NCBI GenBank assembly: GCA_900547685.1
Contig: URHS01000015.1
Coordinates: 1 to 49,110, forward strand
Origin: an uncultured Blautia sp.
GTDB lineage: Bacteria > Bacillota > Clostridia > Lachnospirales > Lachnospiraceae
DNA: 49,110 nucleotides
Direction of reading: 5' to 3'
Position numbers and translations under genes: made by a program. Below are positions 15,268 to 23,511 of this stretch, in pieces (position 1 is the stretch's first letter; each line of letters starts with the position of its first letter). The notes beneath the pieces were generated by a model, which saw only the letters and a program-made list of their open reading frames with translations, was not told the origin of the DNA and did no database searches.

Positions 15268-15651
15268 ATGGAACAAGTAAGTCTTTTTAATAGAGATAAT
15301 GTACTGGAACAAATTACTTTTTACAGCCTTTGCAGCACAGAAGATCGTAAAAAAATTTTAGGCGAGCTGCCTATGACATTTAGCGATTTCAGACGTTTTT
15401 CTTTAATTTCGGATTATCTGCAATTACACGCATTTCATGAAATGCTCTGGGATTTATACTCTGATATTTATCTTGGTGATATTTTCGATTTAATGGAAAA
15501 ATGTAATACGAACCACGAAGATATCCCCGATCTGCTGTCTGAAGCAAGACAATGGCTTGCAGATTTTCGTGCACAAGCCCCTAATGAAACAGTAGCTTTT
15601 CTATTAGAAAAAGTTTTTTCCAGAAAACTTGAAGCAAAGACTCTTTTTTAA
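15268..15651 (+). CDS. Conserved hypothetical protein upstream of the rRNA methyltransferase
   Basis: 127 residues, mostly helical and acidic, with no signal peptide, membrane segment or catalytic motif that I recognise. Features are a Phe/Tyr/Leu-rich middle (about residues 35-75) and a Phe/Leu/Glu C-terminus. A GGAGAAAA ribosome site precedes the ATG. It ends 17 bases before the RsmF-like gene, so it is probably co-transcribed with it and may be a small helical partner, but there is no direct evidence. Codon use looks like the neighbours, so I take it as real. Confidence 0.65.
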   Translation: MEQVSLFNRDNVLEQITFYSLCSTEDRKKILGELPMTFSDFRRFSLISDYLQLHAFHEMLWDLYSDIYLGDIFDLMEKCNTNHEDIPDLLSEARQWLADFRAQAPNETVAFLLEKVFSRKLEAKTLF

Positions 15652-15668
15652 TAGAAAGGACTTCGTAT

Positions 15669-17048
15669 ATGAAACAGCTTCCTGAAAAATTTTTATCCCG
15701 CATGGAAACTATGCTGGGTAACGAATTTCCTGCTTTTCTACAAAGCTACGATTTTCCCAGAAAATTCGGTTTACGTGTAAATACTAATAAAATTTCAGTT
15801 GAAAAATTTTTAGAAATATCCCCTTTTCATTTAGAACCGATTCCATGGATTGATAACGGGTTTTTCTACGACGAAAATGACAGACCATCCAGACACCCTT
15901 ACTACTTTGCCGGGCTTTACTATCTACAGGAGCCAAGCGCCATGACACCTGCAAACCGGTTTTCTGTAAATCCGGGAGAATACGTATTAGATTTATGTGC
16001 TGCCCCCGGAGGAAAAGCAACAGAATTAGGTGCAAAACTTCAAGGAAAAGGGTTTCTGGTAGCCAATGACATCAGCAATTCCAGAGCAAAAGCTCTCTTA
16101 CGAAATTTGGAACTGTTTGGCATAAAAAATTCTATGGTAACAAACGAAACACCTGCAAAACTTGCAAAGTATTTTCCGGAATTTTTTGATAAAATTCTGG
16201 TAGATGCTCCTTGCTCCGGCGAAGGAATGTTTCGCAAGGATCCGGATGTTGCCAAAACATGGGATGAAACCCGTCCGGAATTTTTCAGTAAACTACAAAA
16301 AGAAATTGTCACACAGGCAATTTCCATGTTAAAACCGGGAGGAGAACTTCTTTACTCTACATGTACATTTTCACCTGTAGAAAATGAGGGGATTATTTCT
16401 TTTATTTTAGAAAACTTTCCGGAAATAGAGCTTTTACCGATTGCTGACTACGAAGGTTTTACAAAAGGCTGTCCTGACTGGGGAAATCACGACAGTCGTT
16501 TAGAAAAATGCATCCGCATTTTTCCTCATCACATAGAAGGAGAAGGACATTTTCTCGCTCTCATGAAAAAAAATGGATGCTCTGTTTCCAGTAAAATTAC
16601 TCCAACAGCAAAACCTGATAAAGCATCCAAAAAGCTTTTAGATGAATTCTTTAAAAATATGTCACAAACTTTAGACTTTAACCGAATTGACATTCGAAAT
16701 GAAAATGTTTATTATCTTCCAGAAGCTGACACCGCATCTTTAAAGGGAATTAAATTCCTTCGCAATGGACTTTTCTTAGGCGAATTAAAGAAAAACAGGT
16801 TTGAACCCAGCCAACCTTTTGCCATGTCTTTACAGATGAAGGATTTCCGTAATGTTATAAATCTTTCTTCTTCTGACGAGAGAGCGATGCGTTATCTGAA
16901 AGGTGAAACTTTAATTTTAAACGAAGCTGAAGCTTCTCAAAAAGGATGGCATCTTATTTGCACTGACGGATTTCCTTTAGGTTGGGGAAAAGCAGTCGGT
17001 ACAACCTTAAAAAATAAATATCCTGCAGGATGGAGACTACATTATTAA
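15669..17048 (+). CDS. RsmF/RsmB-NOP family rRNA cytosine-5 methyltransferase
   Basis: 459 residues. The SAM-binding and catalytic motifs are in order: DLCAAPGGKATELGAKL (about 103-119), DAPCSGEGMFRKD (about 180-192, with the helper Cys) and STCTFSPVENEG (about 236-247, with the nucleophile Cys). The C-terminal 150 residues match the RsmF-type and PUA-like tail found in Firmicutes members (YtxC/RsmF-like, about 450 residues). It would place m5C on 16S rRNA using SAM. The exact base is not deducible. It follows a small hypothetical gene by 17 bases and ends before a strong hairpin terminator. Confidence 0.92.
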   Translation: MKQLPEKFLSRMETMLGNEFPAFLQSYDFPRKFGLRVNTNKISVEKFLEISPFHLEPIPWIDNGFFYDENDRPSRHPYYFAGLYYLQEPSAMTPANRFSVNPGEYVLDLCAAPGGKATELGAKLQGKGFLVANDISNSRAKALLRNLELFGIKNSMVTNETPAKLAKYFPEFFDKILVDAPCSGEGMFRKDPDVAKTWDETRPEFFSKLQKEIVTQAISMLKPGGELLYSTCTFSPVENEGIISFILENFPEIELLPIADYEGFTKGCPDWGNHDSRLEKCIRIFPHHIEGEGHFLALMKKNGCSVSSKITPTAKPDKASKKLLDEFFKNMSQTLDFNRIDIRNENVYYLPEADTASLKGIKFLRNGLFLGELKKNRFEPSQPFAMSLQMKDFRNVINLSSSDERAMRYLKGETLILNEAEASQKGWHLICTDGFPLGWGKAVGTTLKNKYPAGWRLHY

Positions 17049-17094
17049 AAGCTGCAGACGAACGACTTCCTTTAGGGAGAATTGTCATTTTTCG

Positions 17095-17148
17095 CCTGTC
17101 TTTCCCGATAATATAATAAAAATATTCGGAAAGACAGGTTTCTCTTTT
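17095..17148 (+). terminator. Terminator after the rRNA methyltransferase gene
   Basis: Long stem CCTGTCTTTCCCGA with TCGGAAAGACAGG around a 17-base A/T loop, followed by TTTCTCTTTT. Confidence 0.88.
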
Positions 17149-17157
17149 CATCCGAAC

Positions 17158-17190
17158 GAAAAAAAGCTGATTGATAACCCATCAATCAAC
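17158..17190 (-). terminator. Terminator of the YitT-family gene
   Basis: Hairpin GATTGAT/ATCAATC with a five-base loop; on the minus strand it continues into GCTTTTTTTCG. It lies back-to-back with the terminator from the plus strand. Confidence 0.8.
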
Positions 17191-17204
17191 TTTTCTCACA
17201 TCCT

Positions 17205-17837
17205 TTAGCATATATCTGCCATTCCTAATGATGCCGGAAGTTTTATTCTCTGTATCATTCCAATAATCTGCCCTGATAAGATAACAGTCAAAAGAGAATA
17301 CAAAATTCTGTTCAATGGAATATAACTGAGAGATATTAAAAGCACCACAAGATCGCTGGCCAAGTAAATCCACTGAATATCTACAGGCAATACCGAGGAT
17401 AAACTCATGGCAAGAGCATCATCACCTGTTGGGGCGCCTCCTACTCTCACACAAATTCCCACGCTAATCCCTACGAAAAGTGCGCCTACCACAGATGCTA
17501 ACAGAGGCATCTCACCAATCTGAGGAAACAGTGGTTCAAATTGTTCAAAAATTCCGTAAAAAACAGAAAATCCTATGGCAGATATAAAGGAAAATACGAG
17601 GAAACGTTTTCCCAAAATTTTCCACCCCAAGAAGTAACACAATGCTGTCAGAAGAAAGCCTGAAAATGATGGAGAAATTCCAAACCAATGCTCCAAAAGA
17701 AGCGTCAATCCAAGAATACCTCCTTCTGTAACATTAGATATAGAATGGACATTATAAAGTCCAAAAGCCAGCAAGGCACTTCCAACCAATAAAAGCAAAA
17801 CAGAAGATAATTTGATTTCTTTCCAAATAGAACGCAT
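17205..17837 (-). CDS. YitT-family membrane protein
   Basis: 210 residues with five or six predicted membrane helices and the YitT pattern: FGLYNVHSISNVTEGGILGLTLLL near residues 24-47, and VGICVRVGGAPTGDDALAMSLS near 130-150. Typical Firmicutes YitT proteins carry an extra C-terminal DUF2179 domain and are about 280 residues; this one ends after the membrane part. Function is unknown, probably transport. It is divergent from a MerR regulator, and the only promoter I see for it has a MerR-type 19-bp spacer with a dyad in it, so it is the likely target of that regulator. Confidence 0.8.
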   Translation of the reverse strand: MRSIWKEIKLSSVLLLLVGSALLAFGLYNVHSISNVTEGGILGLTLLLEHWFGISPSFSGFLLTALCYFLGWKILGKRFLVFSFISAIGFSVFYGIFEQFEPLFPQIGEMPLLASVVGALFVGISVGICVRVGGAPTGDDALAMSLSSVLPVDIQWIYLASDLVVLLISLSYIPLNRILYSLLTVILSGQIIGMIQRIKLPASLGMADIC

Positions 17838-17872
17838 TTTTTTCTTTCCTTTCTTTTGATAATTCTGCAGCC

Positions 17873-17903
17873 ATTATAAACTCTAGTATTATACTAGAGT
17901 CAA
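17873..17903 (-). promoter_or_regulatory. MerR-type promoter and operator for the YitT gene
   Basis: Minus-strand -35 TTGACT (17898-17903), a 19-bp spacer and -10 TATAAT (17873-17878). The spacer is filled by a 21-bp perfect dyad (17880-17900) with 10-bp arms ACTCTAGTAT/ATACTAGAGT around a single T. A 19-bp spacer with a central dyad is the signature of promoters twisted into activity by MerR-family regulators, and a MerR gene starts 17 bases away. Confidence 0.85.
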
Positions 17904-17916
17904 GTAGGAGATATAA

Positions 17917-18723
17917 ATGATGAAACAATATTTTAAAATCGGAGAAATTTCTAAATTATATAAAATCGGCGTTGATTCTATCCGCTATTACGAAGAAATC
18001 GGTCTAATACAACCAGAACGTTCTGAATCCGGCTACCGTCATTACAGTATACATGACATTTGGAGATTAAATGTAATCCGTGATCTCCGCTCTATAGGAT
18101 TCACTATGGAACAAATACGAGAATATTTGGAAAATCACACTACTTCGTCTTCCTTAAAACTTTTAGAAGAAGAACAAGAAGCAATCCAAAATCAGATGCT
18201 GCATCTTGAAAAACTGCAAAAAAATGTGGCACAACGTTTAAATACCATACGCTGTGCCCAAAATCTTCCACTCCATAAAATTGAACAAATCACATTACCT
18301 TCCCGTCACTGCCACAATCTTTCAGAAGGATATCATGCTGCCGAAGAAATGGACATTTTGATTGAACGTCTCATTAACTTGGATAAAAACAGACTATACA
18401 TCATTGGAAGCAATCAGATTGGAACCAGAATCTCACTACCAATCCTGCAGGATAAAAAAATCCTGTCCTATCAATCTGTATTTCTCATTGATGAACAGGG
18501 AAAGGACCTGATTCCCGGAGGAGATTATCTTTGTGTCACCTACCGAGGCAGCTATTCTCAAAGTACTCAATGGGGGCTGAAATTAGCAAAGTACGCAGAA
18601 GAACATCATCTCTCAATCAATGGTGAATTGTTAGAACTACTGTGGGTAGATATTCACATTTCCTCAGATGAAGCAGAACACATTACGCAATTACAGCTTC
18701 CTGTAAAAAAAATGTGCAATTAA
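17917..18723 (+). CDS. MerR-family regulator with GyrI-like effector domain
   Basis: 268 residues. Residues 5-75 are a MerR winged helix (FKIGEISKLYKIGVDSIRYYEEIGLI), residues 80-115 form a coiled-coil dimerisation helix, and residues 130-265 resemble the GyrI/BmrR multidrug-binding fold, with TYRGSYSQSTQ near 212 and a conserved acidic LLWVDIHIS near the end. This points to a regulator sensing organic cations or drugs and not metals. An ATG at 17917 and another at 17920 are both possible; AGGAG suits the second slightly better. It is divergent from the YitT membrane gene and shares the dyad between them. Confidence 0.9.
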   Translation: MMKQYFKIGEISKLYKIGVDSIRYYEEIGLIQPERSESGYRHYSIHDIWRLNVIRDLRSIGFTMEQIREYLENHTTSSSLKLLEEEQEAIQNQMLHLEKLQKNVAQRLNTIRCAQNLPLHKIEQITLPSRHCHNLSEGYHAAEEMDILIERLINLDKNRLYIIGSNQIGTRISLPILQDKKILSYQSVFLIDEQGKDLIPGGDYLCVTYRGSYSQSTQWGLKLAKYAEEHHLSINGELLELLWVDIHISSDEAEHITQLQLPVKKMCN

Positions 18724-18747
18724 AAAGACCGGGGAATTTCCCCGGTC
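18721..18747. terminator. Shared terminator between merR and spoVG
   Basis: Very stable hairpin GACCGGGGAA/TTCCCCGGTC (18727-18747). On the minus strand it is followed by TTTTTAA, so it mainly ends spoVG, but it also lies four bases past the merR stop. Confidence 0.88.
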
Positions 18748-18787
18748 TCAGACTACAGACAATTTTCCTATTTCTAAAGGAGATTAT

Positions 18788-19072
18788 CTAGTTTTCTGTT
18801 TCTTCTACAGGCTCCTCTGCCAATACCTGTTCGTATTTCTCCAGAATGATATTCTGTATTTTTTCTCTGGTTGTTGAATTAATAGGATGTGCAATATCTC
18901 TATATTCTCCATCAGTTGCCTTGCGGCTTGGCATAGCAATAAACAGTCCTTTCTCTCCTTCAATAACCTTAATATCATGTACTACGAACTCTTCATCAAT
19001 GGTAATGGAAACCACTGCTTTCATTTTACCTTCTTTTGCTACACGTCTTACTCTTACATCTGTGATGTTCAT
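18788..19072 (-). CDS. spoVG: Septation/sporulation regulator SpoVG
   Basis: 94 residues matching SpoVG along its length: MNITDVRVRRV at the N-terminus, AVVSITIDEEFVVHDIKVIEG, the GLFIAMPSRK motif, and DIAHPINSTTREKIQ. SpoVG is a small site-specific DNA-binding (and RNA-binding) regulator important for sporulation, septation and virulence traits. A GGGGAAGG ribosome site precedes the ATG. It follows glgD by 84 bases with no visible terminator, so it may be read through from the glycogen genes as well as from its own promoter. Confidence 0.97.
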   Translation of the reverse strand: MNITDVRVRRVAKEGKMKAVVSITIDEEFVVHDIKVIEGEKGLFIAMPSRKATDGEYRDIAHPINSTTREKIQNIILEKYEQVLAEEPVEETEN

Positions 19073-19156
19073 AATGTCCTTCCCCTTTCATTGCCGCCTT
19101 TTGCAGTCGTATTTTCTGTCTTTTATTTTGGAATCTTCTCCCGGCAATTCTTCTGC

Positions 19157-20272
19157 CTAAAGAACATAACGTTCGTTCTTTTCAACTACGATTTTAATAC
19201 CATCTTCTCCGCTATAGTAGGAATTTGCATGAATGGTATCCCGGCTTTCCACAATACAGTTCTCAATATGTGTGTTATCCCCTAAATATACATCATTTAA
19301 AATAATAGAATTCTTAATCACACAATTATTTCCTACAAAAACTTTTTTAAATAATACAGAATTCTCCACTGTACCATTAATAATACATCCGCTGGAAATC
19401 AAACTGTTCTTTACAGATGAACCCGGATTATATTTTGCAGGTGGTAAATCATCAATTTTAGACTGTATTCCCGGATACTGACGGAAGAAATACTCTCTGA
19501 TTTCCGGTTTTAAAAAGTCCATGTTTGTCTTATAATAAGACTCTACTGTGGCAATATTACTCCAATAAGAGTTAATCTTATAGCCATAGATACGTTTCAG
19601 ATTTTTATAACGGATTAAAATATCTTTAACAAAATCGTGACGATCTTCTGCACCACATTTCTCAATTAATTCGATAAGCTGTCTTCTTCTGATAACATAA
19701 ATACCTGTAGAAATTGTATTGGACTGTGCTACCATTGGTTTTTCATCGAATTCTTCAATTCTACAGTCCTCATTCATTTTAATACATCCAAAGCGAGTCG
19801 CATCTTCACTCTGTACATCTGTACATACAACTGTGATATCTGCTCTTTTTGCAATGTGATATTCTAAAACTTTGTTATAATCCAGCTTGTACACACAATC
19901 ACCGGAAGCAATTACTACATAGGGCTCATGACTGTTTTTCAGGAAGTTCAGATTTTGGTAAATAGCATCTGCTGTACCACGGTACCAAAAACTGTTATCC
20001 GGTGTAATAGTAGGAGTAAAAGTAAATAAGCCTCCCTGTTTTCTTCCGAAATCCCACCATTTTGATGAACTTAAATGCTCATTTAAAGACCTTGCATTAT
20101 ACTGTGTCAACACTGCTACCTTTTGAATATGGGAGTTTGACATATTACTAAGAGCAAAATCGATGCTGCGGTAGCTTCCCGCTACAGGCATAGCTGCAAT
20201 CGCTCTCTTATTTGATAATTCTTTCATCCTGTAATTATTGCCGCCGGCAAGAATAATACCTATTGCTCTCAT
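19157..20272 (-). CDS. glgD: Glucose-1-phosphate adenylyltransferase subunit GlgD
   Basis: 371 residues in the nucleotidyltransferase fold with a left-handed beta-helix C-terminus. The pyrophosphorylase loop is altered (GGNNYRMKELSNKRA at about 10-24) compared with GlgC, as expected for the non-catalytic or regulatory GlgD subunit. ASGDCVYKLDYNKVLEYH and the hexapeptide repeats (about 285-360) are visible. With GlgC it makes ADP-glucose for glycogen synthesis. Its ATG overlaps the glgC stop by four bases (ATGA), so translation of the two is coupled. Confidence 0.95.
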   Translation of the reverse strand: MRAIGIILAGGNNYRMKELSNKRAIAAMPVAGSYRSIDFALSNMSNSHIQKVAVLTQYNARSLNEHLSSSKWWDFGRKQGGLFTFTPTITPDNSFWYRGTADAIYQNLNFLKNSHEPYVVIASGDCVYKLDYNKVLEYHIAKRADITVVCTDVQSEDATRFGCIKMNEDCRIEEFDEKPMVAQSNTISTGIYVIRRRQLIELIEKCGAEDRHDFVKDILIRYKNLKRIYGYKINSYWSNIATVESYYKTNMDFLKPEIREYFFRQYPGIQSKIDDLPPAKYNPGSSVKNSLISSGCIINGTVENSVLFKKVFVGNNCVIKNSIILNDVYLGDNTHIENCIVESRDTIHANSYYSGEDGIKIVVEKNERYVL

Positions 20273-21543
20273 TCTGTCTCACCTTCCTTATTCAATATTT
20301 CTCCGCTAGCCAATACTCCATCCGGATAATCTTCAGGTGTAGTTACACCTACAACTGCAGTATTTTTTCCAATACTTACGTTTGACGGAATTACTGTATT
20401 CGCTCCTACAGTTGTCAAGCCAAAGGAATATACATTTGGCTTCACTTTGTTAGGCACTTCTTCGCCAATGCCCATTACTACGTTATCACCTACGGTCACG
20501 TTTTCTGCGATAATGGCTTTATCAATAACATCATTTTCACCGATAGTTGTCTCTTTCATAATAATGGAATCACGAATCACCGCTCCTTTTTTAATGGTTA
20601 CGCCCGCACCAATTACCGAATTATGTACTTCACCGTAAACCTCTGTTCCTTCTCCGATAATACTCTTTTCTACAACAGCATCTGCGGCAATATATTGTGG
20701 AGTAATAACATCACCCTTTGTGTATATTTTCCAGAATTCTTCATATAAATTAAATTCAGGAATAATATCAATGAGTTCCATGTTTGCTTCCCAATAAGAA
20801 CCTAAAGTACCTACATCTTTCCAATAACCATTATATTCATAAGCAAACAATCTCTGTCCTTTGTCTTTACAATATGGAAGAATGTGTTTACCAAAGTCAC
20901 AGCCTGACTGATCTTTTAACGCAATCAAAGCTTCTTTTAAAACCGGCCAACTGAAAATGTAAATTCCCATGGAAGCAAGATTGCTCTTAGGCTCTGCTGG
21001 TTTTTCTTCAAATTCAGTAATTCTCCCTGTTTCATCTGTAATTGCCAAACCAAATCTGGATGCTTCTTCCCATGGCACCGGCATGCATGCAATTGTCACG
21101 TCTGCCTTATTTGCTTTATGGAAGTCTAACATAATTTCATAATCCATTTTATAGATATGGTCACCACCCAAAATCAGAACATAATCCGGATTAAAATTTT
21201 CCATATATGCTAAGTTCTGGTAAATCGCATTCGCCGTACCTGTATACCATTCTGTATTTGTTTTCTTTTCATAAGGAGGCAAAATGGAAACTCCTCCTAC
21301 ATTTTTATCCAAATCCCACGGAATTCCTATACCAATATGTGTGTTCAATCGCAAAGGCTGGTACTGAGTCAGTACACCGACTGTATCTACACCTGAATTG
21401 ATACAGTTACTCAGTGGAAAGTCGATAATTCTGTACTTTCCTCCAAATGTTACTGCAGGTTTTGCTACCTTTGCAGTGAGAACGCCAAGTCTGCTGCCCT
21501 GACCGCCGGCCAGAAGCATCGCAATCATCTCTTTCTTAATCAT
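20269..21543 (-). CDS. glgC: Glucose-1-phosphate adenylyltransferase GlgC
   Basis: 424 residues, standard GlgC length. The catalytic loop LLAGGQGSRLGVLTAKVAKP (10-29) is intact, as are ILGGDHIYKMDYEIMLDFH, the EEKPAEPKSNLASMGIY region, and the beta-helix C-terminal domain (about 290-410). It makes ADP-glucose from ATP and glucose 1-phosphate and is the committed step of glycogen synthesis. It has a promoter (TTAACA-17-TATAAT) and a Spo0A-like box upstream, and is translationally coupled to glgD. No glgA, glgB or glgP is seen here, so the rest of the pathway is elsewhere. Confidence 0.97.
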   Translation of the reverse strand: MIKKEMIAMLLAGGQGSRLGVLTAKVAKPAVTFGGKYRIIDFPLSNCINSGVDTVGVLTQYQPLRLNTHIGIGIPWDLDKNVGGVSILPPYEKKTNTEWYTGTANAIYQNLAYMENFNPDYVLILGGDHIYKMDYEIMLDFHKANKADVTIACMPVPWEEASRFGLAITDETGRITEFEEKPAEPKSNLASMGIYIFSWPVLKEALIALKDQSGCDFGKHILPYCKDKGQRLFAYEYNGYWKDVGTLGSYWEANMELIDIIPEFNLYEEFWKIYTKGDVITPQYIAADAVVEKSIIGEGTEVYGEVHNSVIGAGVTIKKGAVIRDSIIMKETTIGENDVIDKAIIAENVTVGDNVVMGIGEEVPNKVKPNVYSFGLTTVGANTVIPSNVSIGKNTAVVGVTTPEDYPDGVLASGEILNKEGETE

Positions 21544-21577
21544 GCCATCACCTCTTGTATCTTTCTATGATGTTACC

Positions 21578-21606
21578 ATTATATCACACTTACTTTAAAA
21601 TGTTAA
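21578..21606 (-). promoter_or_regulatory. Promoter of glgC-glgD
   Basis: Minus-strand -35 TTAACA (21601-21606), 17-bp spacer, -10 TATAAT (21578-21583), 34 bases before the ATG. A Spo0A-type box TGTCGAA lies 18 bases further upstream at 21625-21631. Confidence 0.8.
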
Positions 21607-21728
21607 CATATTTACCAATTTTTTTTCGACATCTTTATACTTTTTGTTACATTTTACCTATCCTTAACAGGGGTTTTTAAATAAGGGCTTTCCATTTTAA
21701 AGAAACTTGATTATAATAATGTTAAAAT

Positions 21729-21780
21729 AAAAAATGCCTGACAGATTGTTCCGCACTTTGTGCTCCTACAACCCTGGCAT
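21729..21780 (-). other. Nested hairpin in the murC-glgC intergenic region
   Basis: From 21734 to 21780 there are three stacked stems separated by internal loops: ATGCC/GGCAT, ATTGT/ACAAC and GCAC/GTGC around TTT. On the minus strand it is followed by TTTTTTA, giving terminator form; on the plus strand it would lie in the murC leader, 35 bases before the ATG. What it would terminate on the minus strand is not apparent. A leader or attenuator role for murC is possible. Confidence 0.6.
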
Positions 21781-21814
21781 CTTATAAATAAAATAAATTA
21801 AAGAAGGGATTATT

Positions 21815-23194
21815 ATGTATCAGATTGATTTTCATAAACCGCTTCACATTCATTTCATTGGTATCGGTGGTATCAGTATGAGTGGTCTTGCAGAAATACT
21901 ATTGGGCGAAAACTTTCCAATATCCGGTTCCGATTCAAAAAGCTCTGAACTTACCCAGCATCTGGAAGAAAAAGGTGCAAAAATTTATATTGGACAACGG
22001 GCTTCTAATATTGCAGATGACGTTGATCTTGTGGTATACACAGCAGCTATTCACGAAGATAATCCGGAGTTTGCCTGTGCCAAAGAAAAAGGTATTCCTA
22101 TGCTCACTCGTGCAGAACTTTTAGGTCAGATTATGAAAAACTATCAGCTTCCTATTGCAGTCGCAGGAACTCACGGCAAAACAACTACAACTTCCATGAT
22201 TTCCCACGTACTTTTAGAAGCCGAAGCTGATCCTACTATTTCTGTAGGTGGTATTCTCCCTGCTATTAACGGGAATATACGTGTAGGTAATTCAGAAACT
22301 TTCATTACAGAAGCATGTGAATACACCAATAGCTTTTTAAGCTTTTTCCCAAAAATCAGTATTATTTTAAATATTGATGCAGACCATCTGGATTTCTTTA
22401 AAGATTTAGATGATATCCGCCACTCCTTCCGCTTGTTTGCAGAAAAACTTCCTGCTGACGGCACTCTGATTATTAATGGTGATATTCCAAATGTAGAAGA
22501 AATCACTGACAATCTCCCTTGTGAAGTCATTACTTATGGGCTGGAAAAGGATGCGGAATATACTGCGGCAAATATTACCTTTGATGAAACTGCTCACGCT
22601 TCTTTTGACTGTCTGCATAAAGGACAGTGTATCGGCAGATTTTCTCTTGCCGTACCCGGACTTCATAATGTTTCCAATGCACTTTCAGCCATTGCTCTAG
22701 GTGTCAAGGCCGGCATTGACTTAGATACTGTAAGACGTGGAATTCTGCACTTTGGCGGAACAGATCGCCGTTTCCAATATAAAGGAAAAGTAGCGGGTGT
22801 AACTATTATTGACGACTATGCACATCACCCAACAGAAATTGCAGCGACTCTGACCACAGCAGCTAATTATCCACACAAAACAACATGGTGTGTATTTCAG
22901 CCTCATACTTACACACGTACAAAAGCCCTGATGGATGAATTTGCAGATGTCCTGTCAAAAGCAGAACGTGTTATCTTGGCAGATATTTACGCAGCCAGAG
23001 AAACCGATAATCTGGGAGTTTCTTCCTCTGACTTATGTGACAAAATCAACGAAAGAGGCGGAAAAGCTTATTATTTCTCTACTTTTGATGAAATCGAAGC
23101 ATTTTTATTAGAAAATTGTATCAACGGAGATGTGTTGATAACTATGGGTGCCGGAGATGTGTATAAAATCGGCGAAAGCATCCTTGGACAATAG
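21815..23194 (+). CDS. murC: UDP-N-acetylmuramate-L-alanine ligase
   Basis: 459 residues of the Mur ligase family. The N-terminal Rossmann domain has HFIGIGGISMSGLAEILL (13-30), the ATPase domain has the P-loop GTHGKTTTT (118-126), and the downstream domain has DDYAHHPTEIAATL and QPHTYTRTKALMDEF. It adds L-alanine to UDP-MurNAc in the cytoplasm, the first step of the peptide stem. AAGAAGGGA precedes the ATG. The upstream leader contains a nested hairpin, and a terminator follows 27 bases after the stop, separating it from the replication genes. Confidence 0.97.
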   Translation: MYQIDFHKPLHIHFIGIGGISMSGLAEILLGENFPISGSDSKSSELTQHLEEKGAKIYIGQRASNIADDVDLVVYTAAIHEDNPEFACAKEKGIPMLTRAELLGQIMKNYQLPIAVAGTHGKTTTTSMISHVLLEAEADPTISVGGILPAINGNIRVGNSETFITEACEYTNSFLSFFPKISIILNIDADHLDFFKDLDDIRHSFRLFAEKLPADGTLIINGDIPNVEEITDNLPCEVITYGLEKDAEYTAANITFDETAHASFDCLHKGQCIGRFSLAVPGLHNVSNALSAIALGVKAGIDLDTVRRGILHFGGTDRRFQYKGKVAGVTIIDDYAHHPTEIAATLTTAANYPHKTTWCVFQPHTYTRTKALMDEFADVLSKAERVILADIYAARETDNLGVSSSDLCDKINERGGKAYYFSTFDEIEAFLLENCINGDVLITMGAGDVYKIGESILGQ

Positions 23195-23196
23195 AG

Positions 23197-23425
23197 TTAT
23201 CCACACTATCCACTAAGTCTTCCACATGTTCATACCCCTGAGCATGTGGATTTTTTTGTGCATTATCCAGTTGACATAAATCGACATCAGTTGAACCAAA
23301 AATATGTTAAATTCCTTATTTTTTCGACAATTTCAGGTTTGCAATAAAAAACCATCCACTTTTTTATCCACATTATCCACATTTCCTACAAATTTCTTTA
23401 TCCTCTTGCATTTTTCGCTGTCGAA
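23197..23425. promoter_or_regulatory. Cluster of DnaA boxes and Spo0A-like boxes upstream of dnaD
   Basis: Three perfect DnaA boxes TTATCCACA lie at 23197-23205, 23364-23372 and 23373-23381, the last two in direct tandem. Looser copies are CTATCCACT (23206-23214), TTATCCAGT (23263-23271) and CCATCCACT (23352-23360). Spo0A-type boxes are TTGTCGAA on the minus strand (23323-23330) and CTGTCGAA on the plus strand (23418-23425), with a partial TGTCGAT at 23280-23286. The strand bias of flanking genes does not switch here, so I do not call oriC; a DnaA/Spo0A-controlled promoter or titration site is more likely. Confidence 0.75.
23221..23258 (+). terminator. Terminator of murC
   Basis: Eleven-pair stem TCCACATGTTC/GAGCATGTGGA (one G-U) with a T-run of seven immediately after. 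Confidence 0.92.
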
Positions 23426-23436
23426 AAAAAAGCTGG

Positions 23437-23465
23437 TTCTCTTTTCAAACGTTCTGTGCTATACT
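23437..23465 (+). promoter_or_regulatory. Extended -10 promoter of dnaD
   Basis: TGC-TATACT forms an extended -10 (23457-23465), with a weak -35 TTCTCT 17 bases upstream. A Spo0A-like box is just upstream at 23418-23425. Confidence 0.65.
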
Positions 23466-23511
23466 GAATTTGATTATAAAAGATAGTATGGAAACGTAAA
23501 GGAAGTGTAAC

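Noticed and set aside
23195..23511. Chromosomal origin oriC
   Set aside because: Genes on both sides are mostly on the minus strand beyond the local murC-prs block, dnaA-dnaN are absent, and no long AT-rich unwinding block is evident. I keep it as a DnaA-box regulatory cluster.
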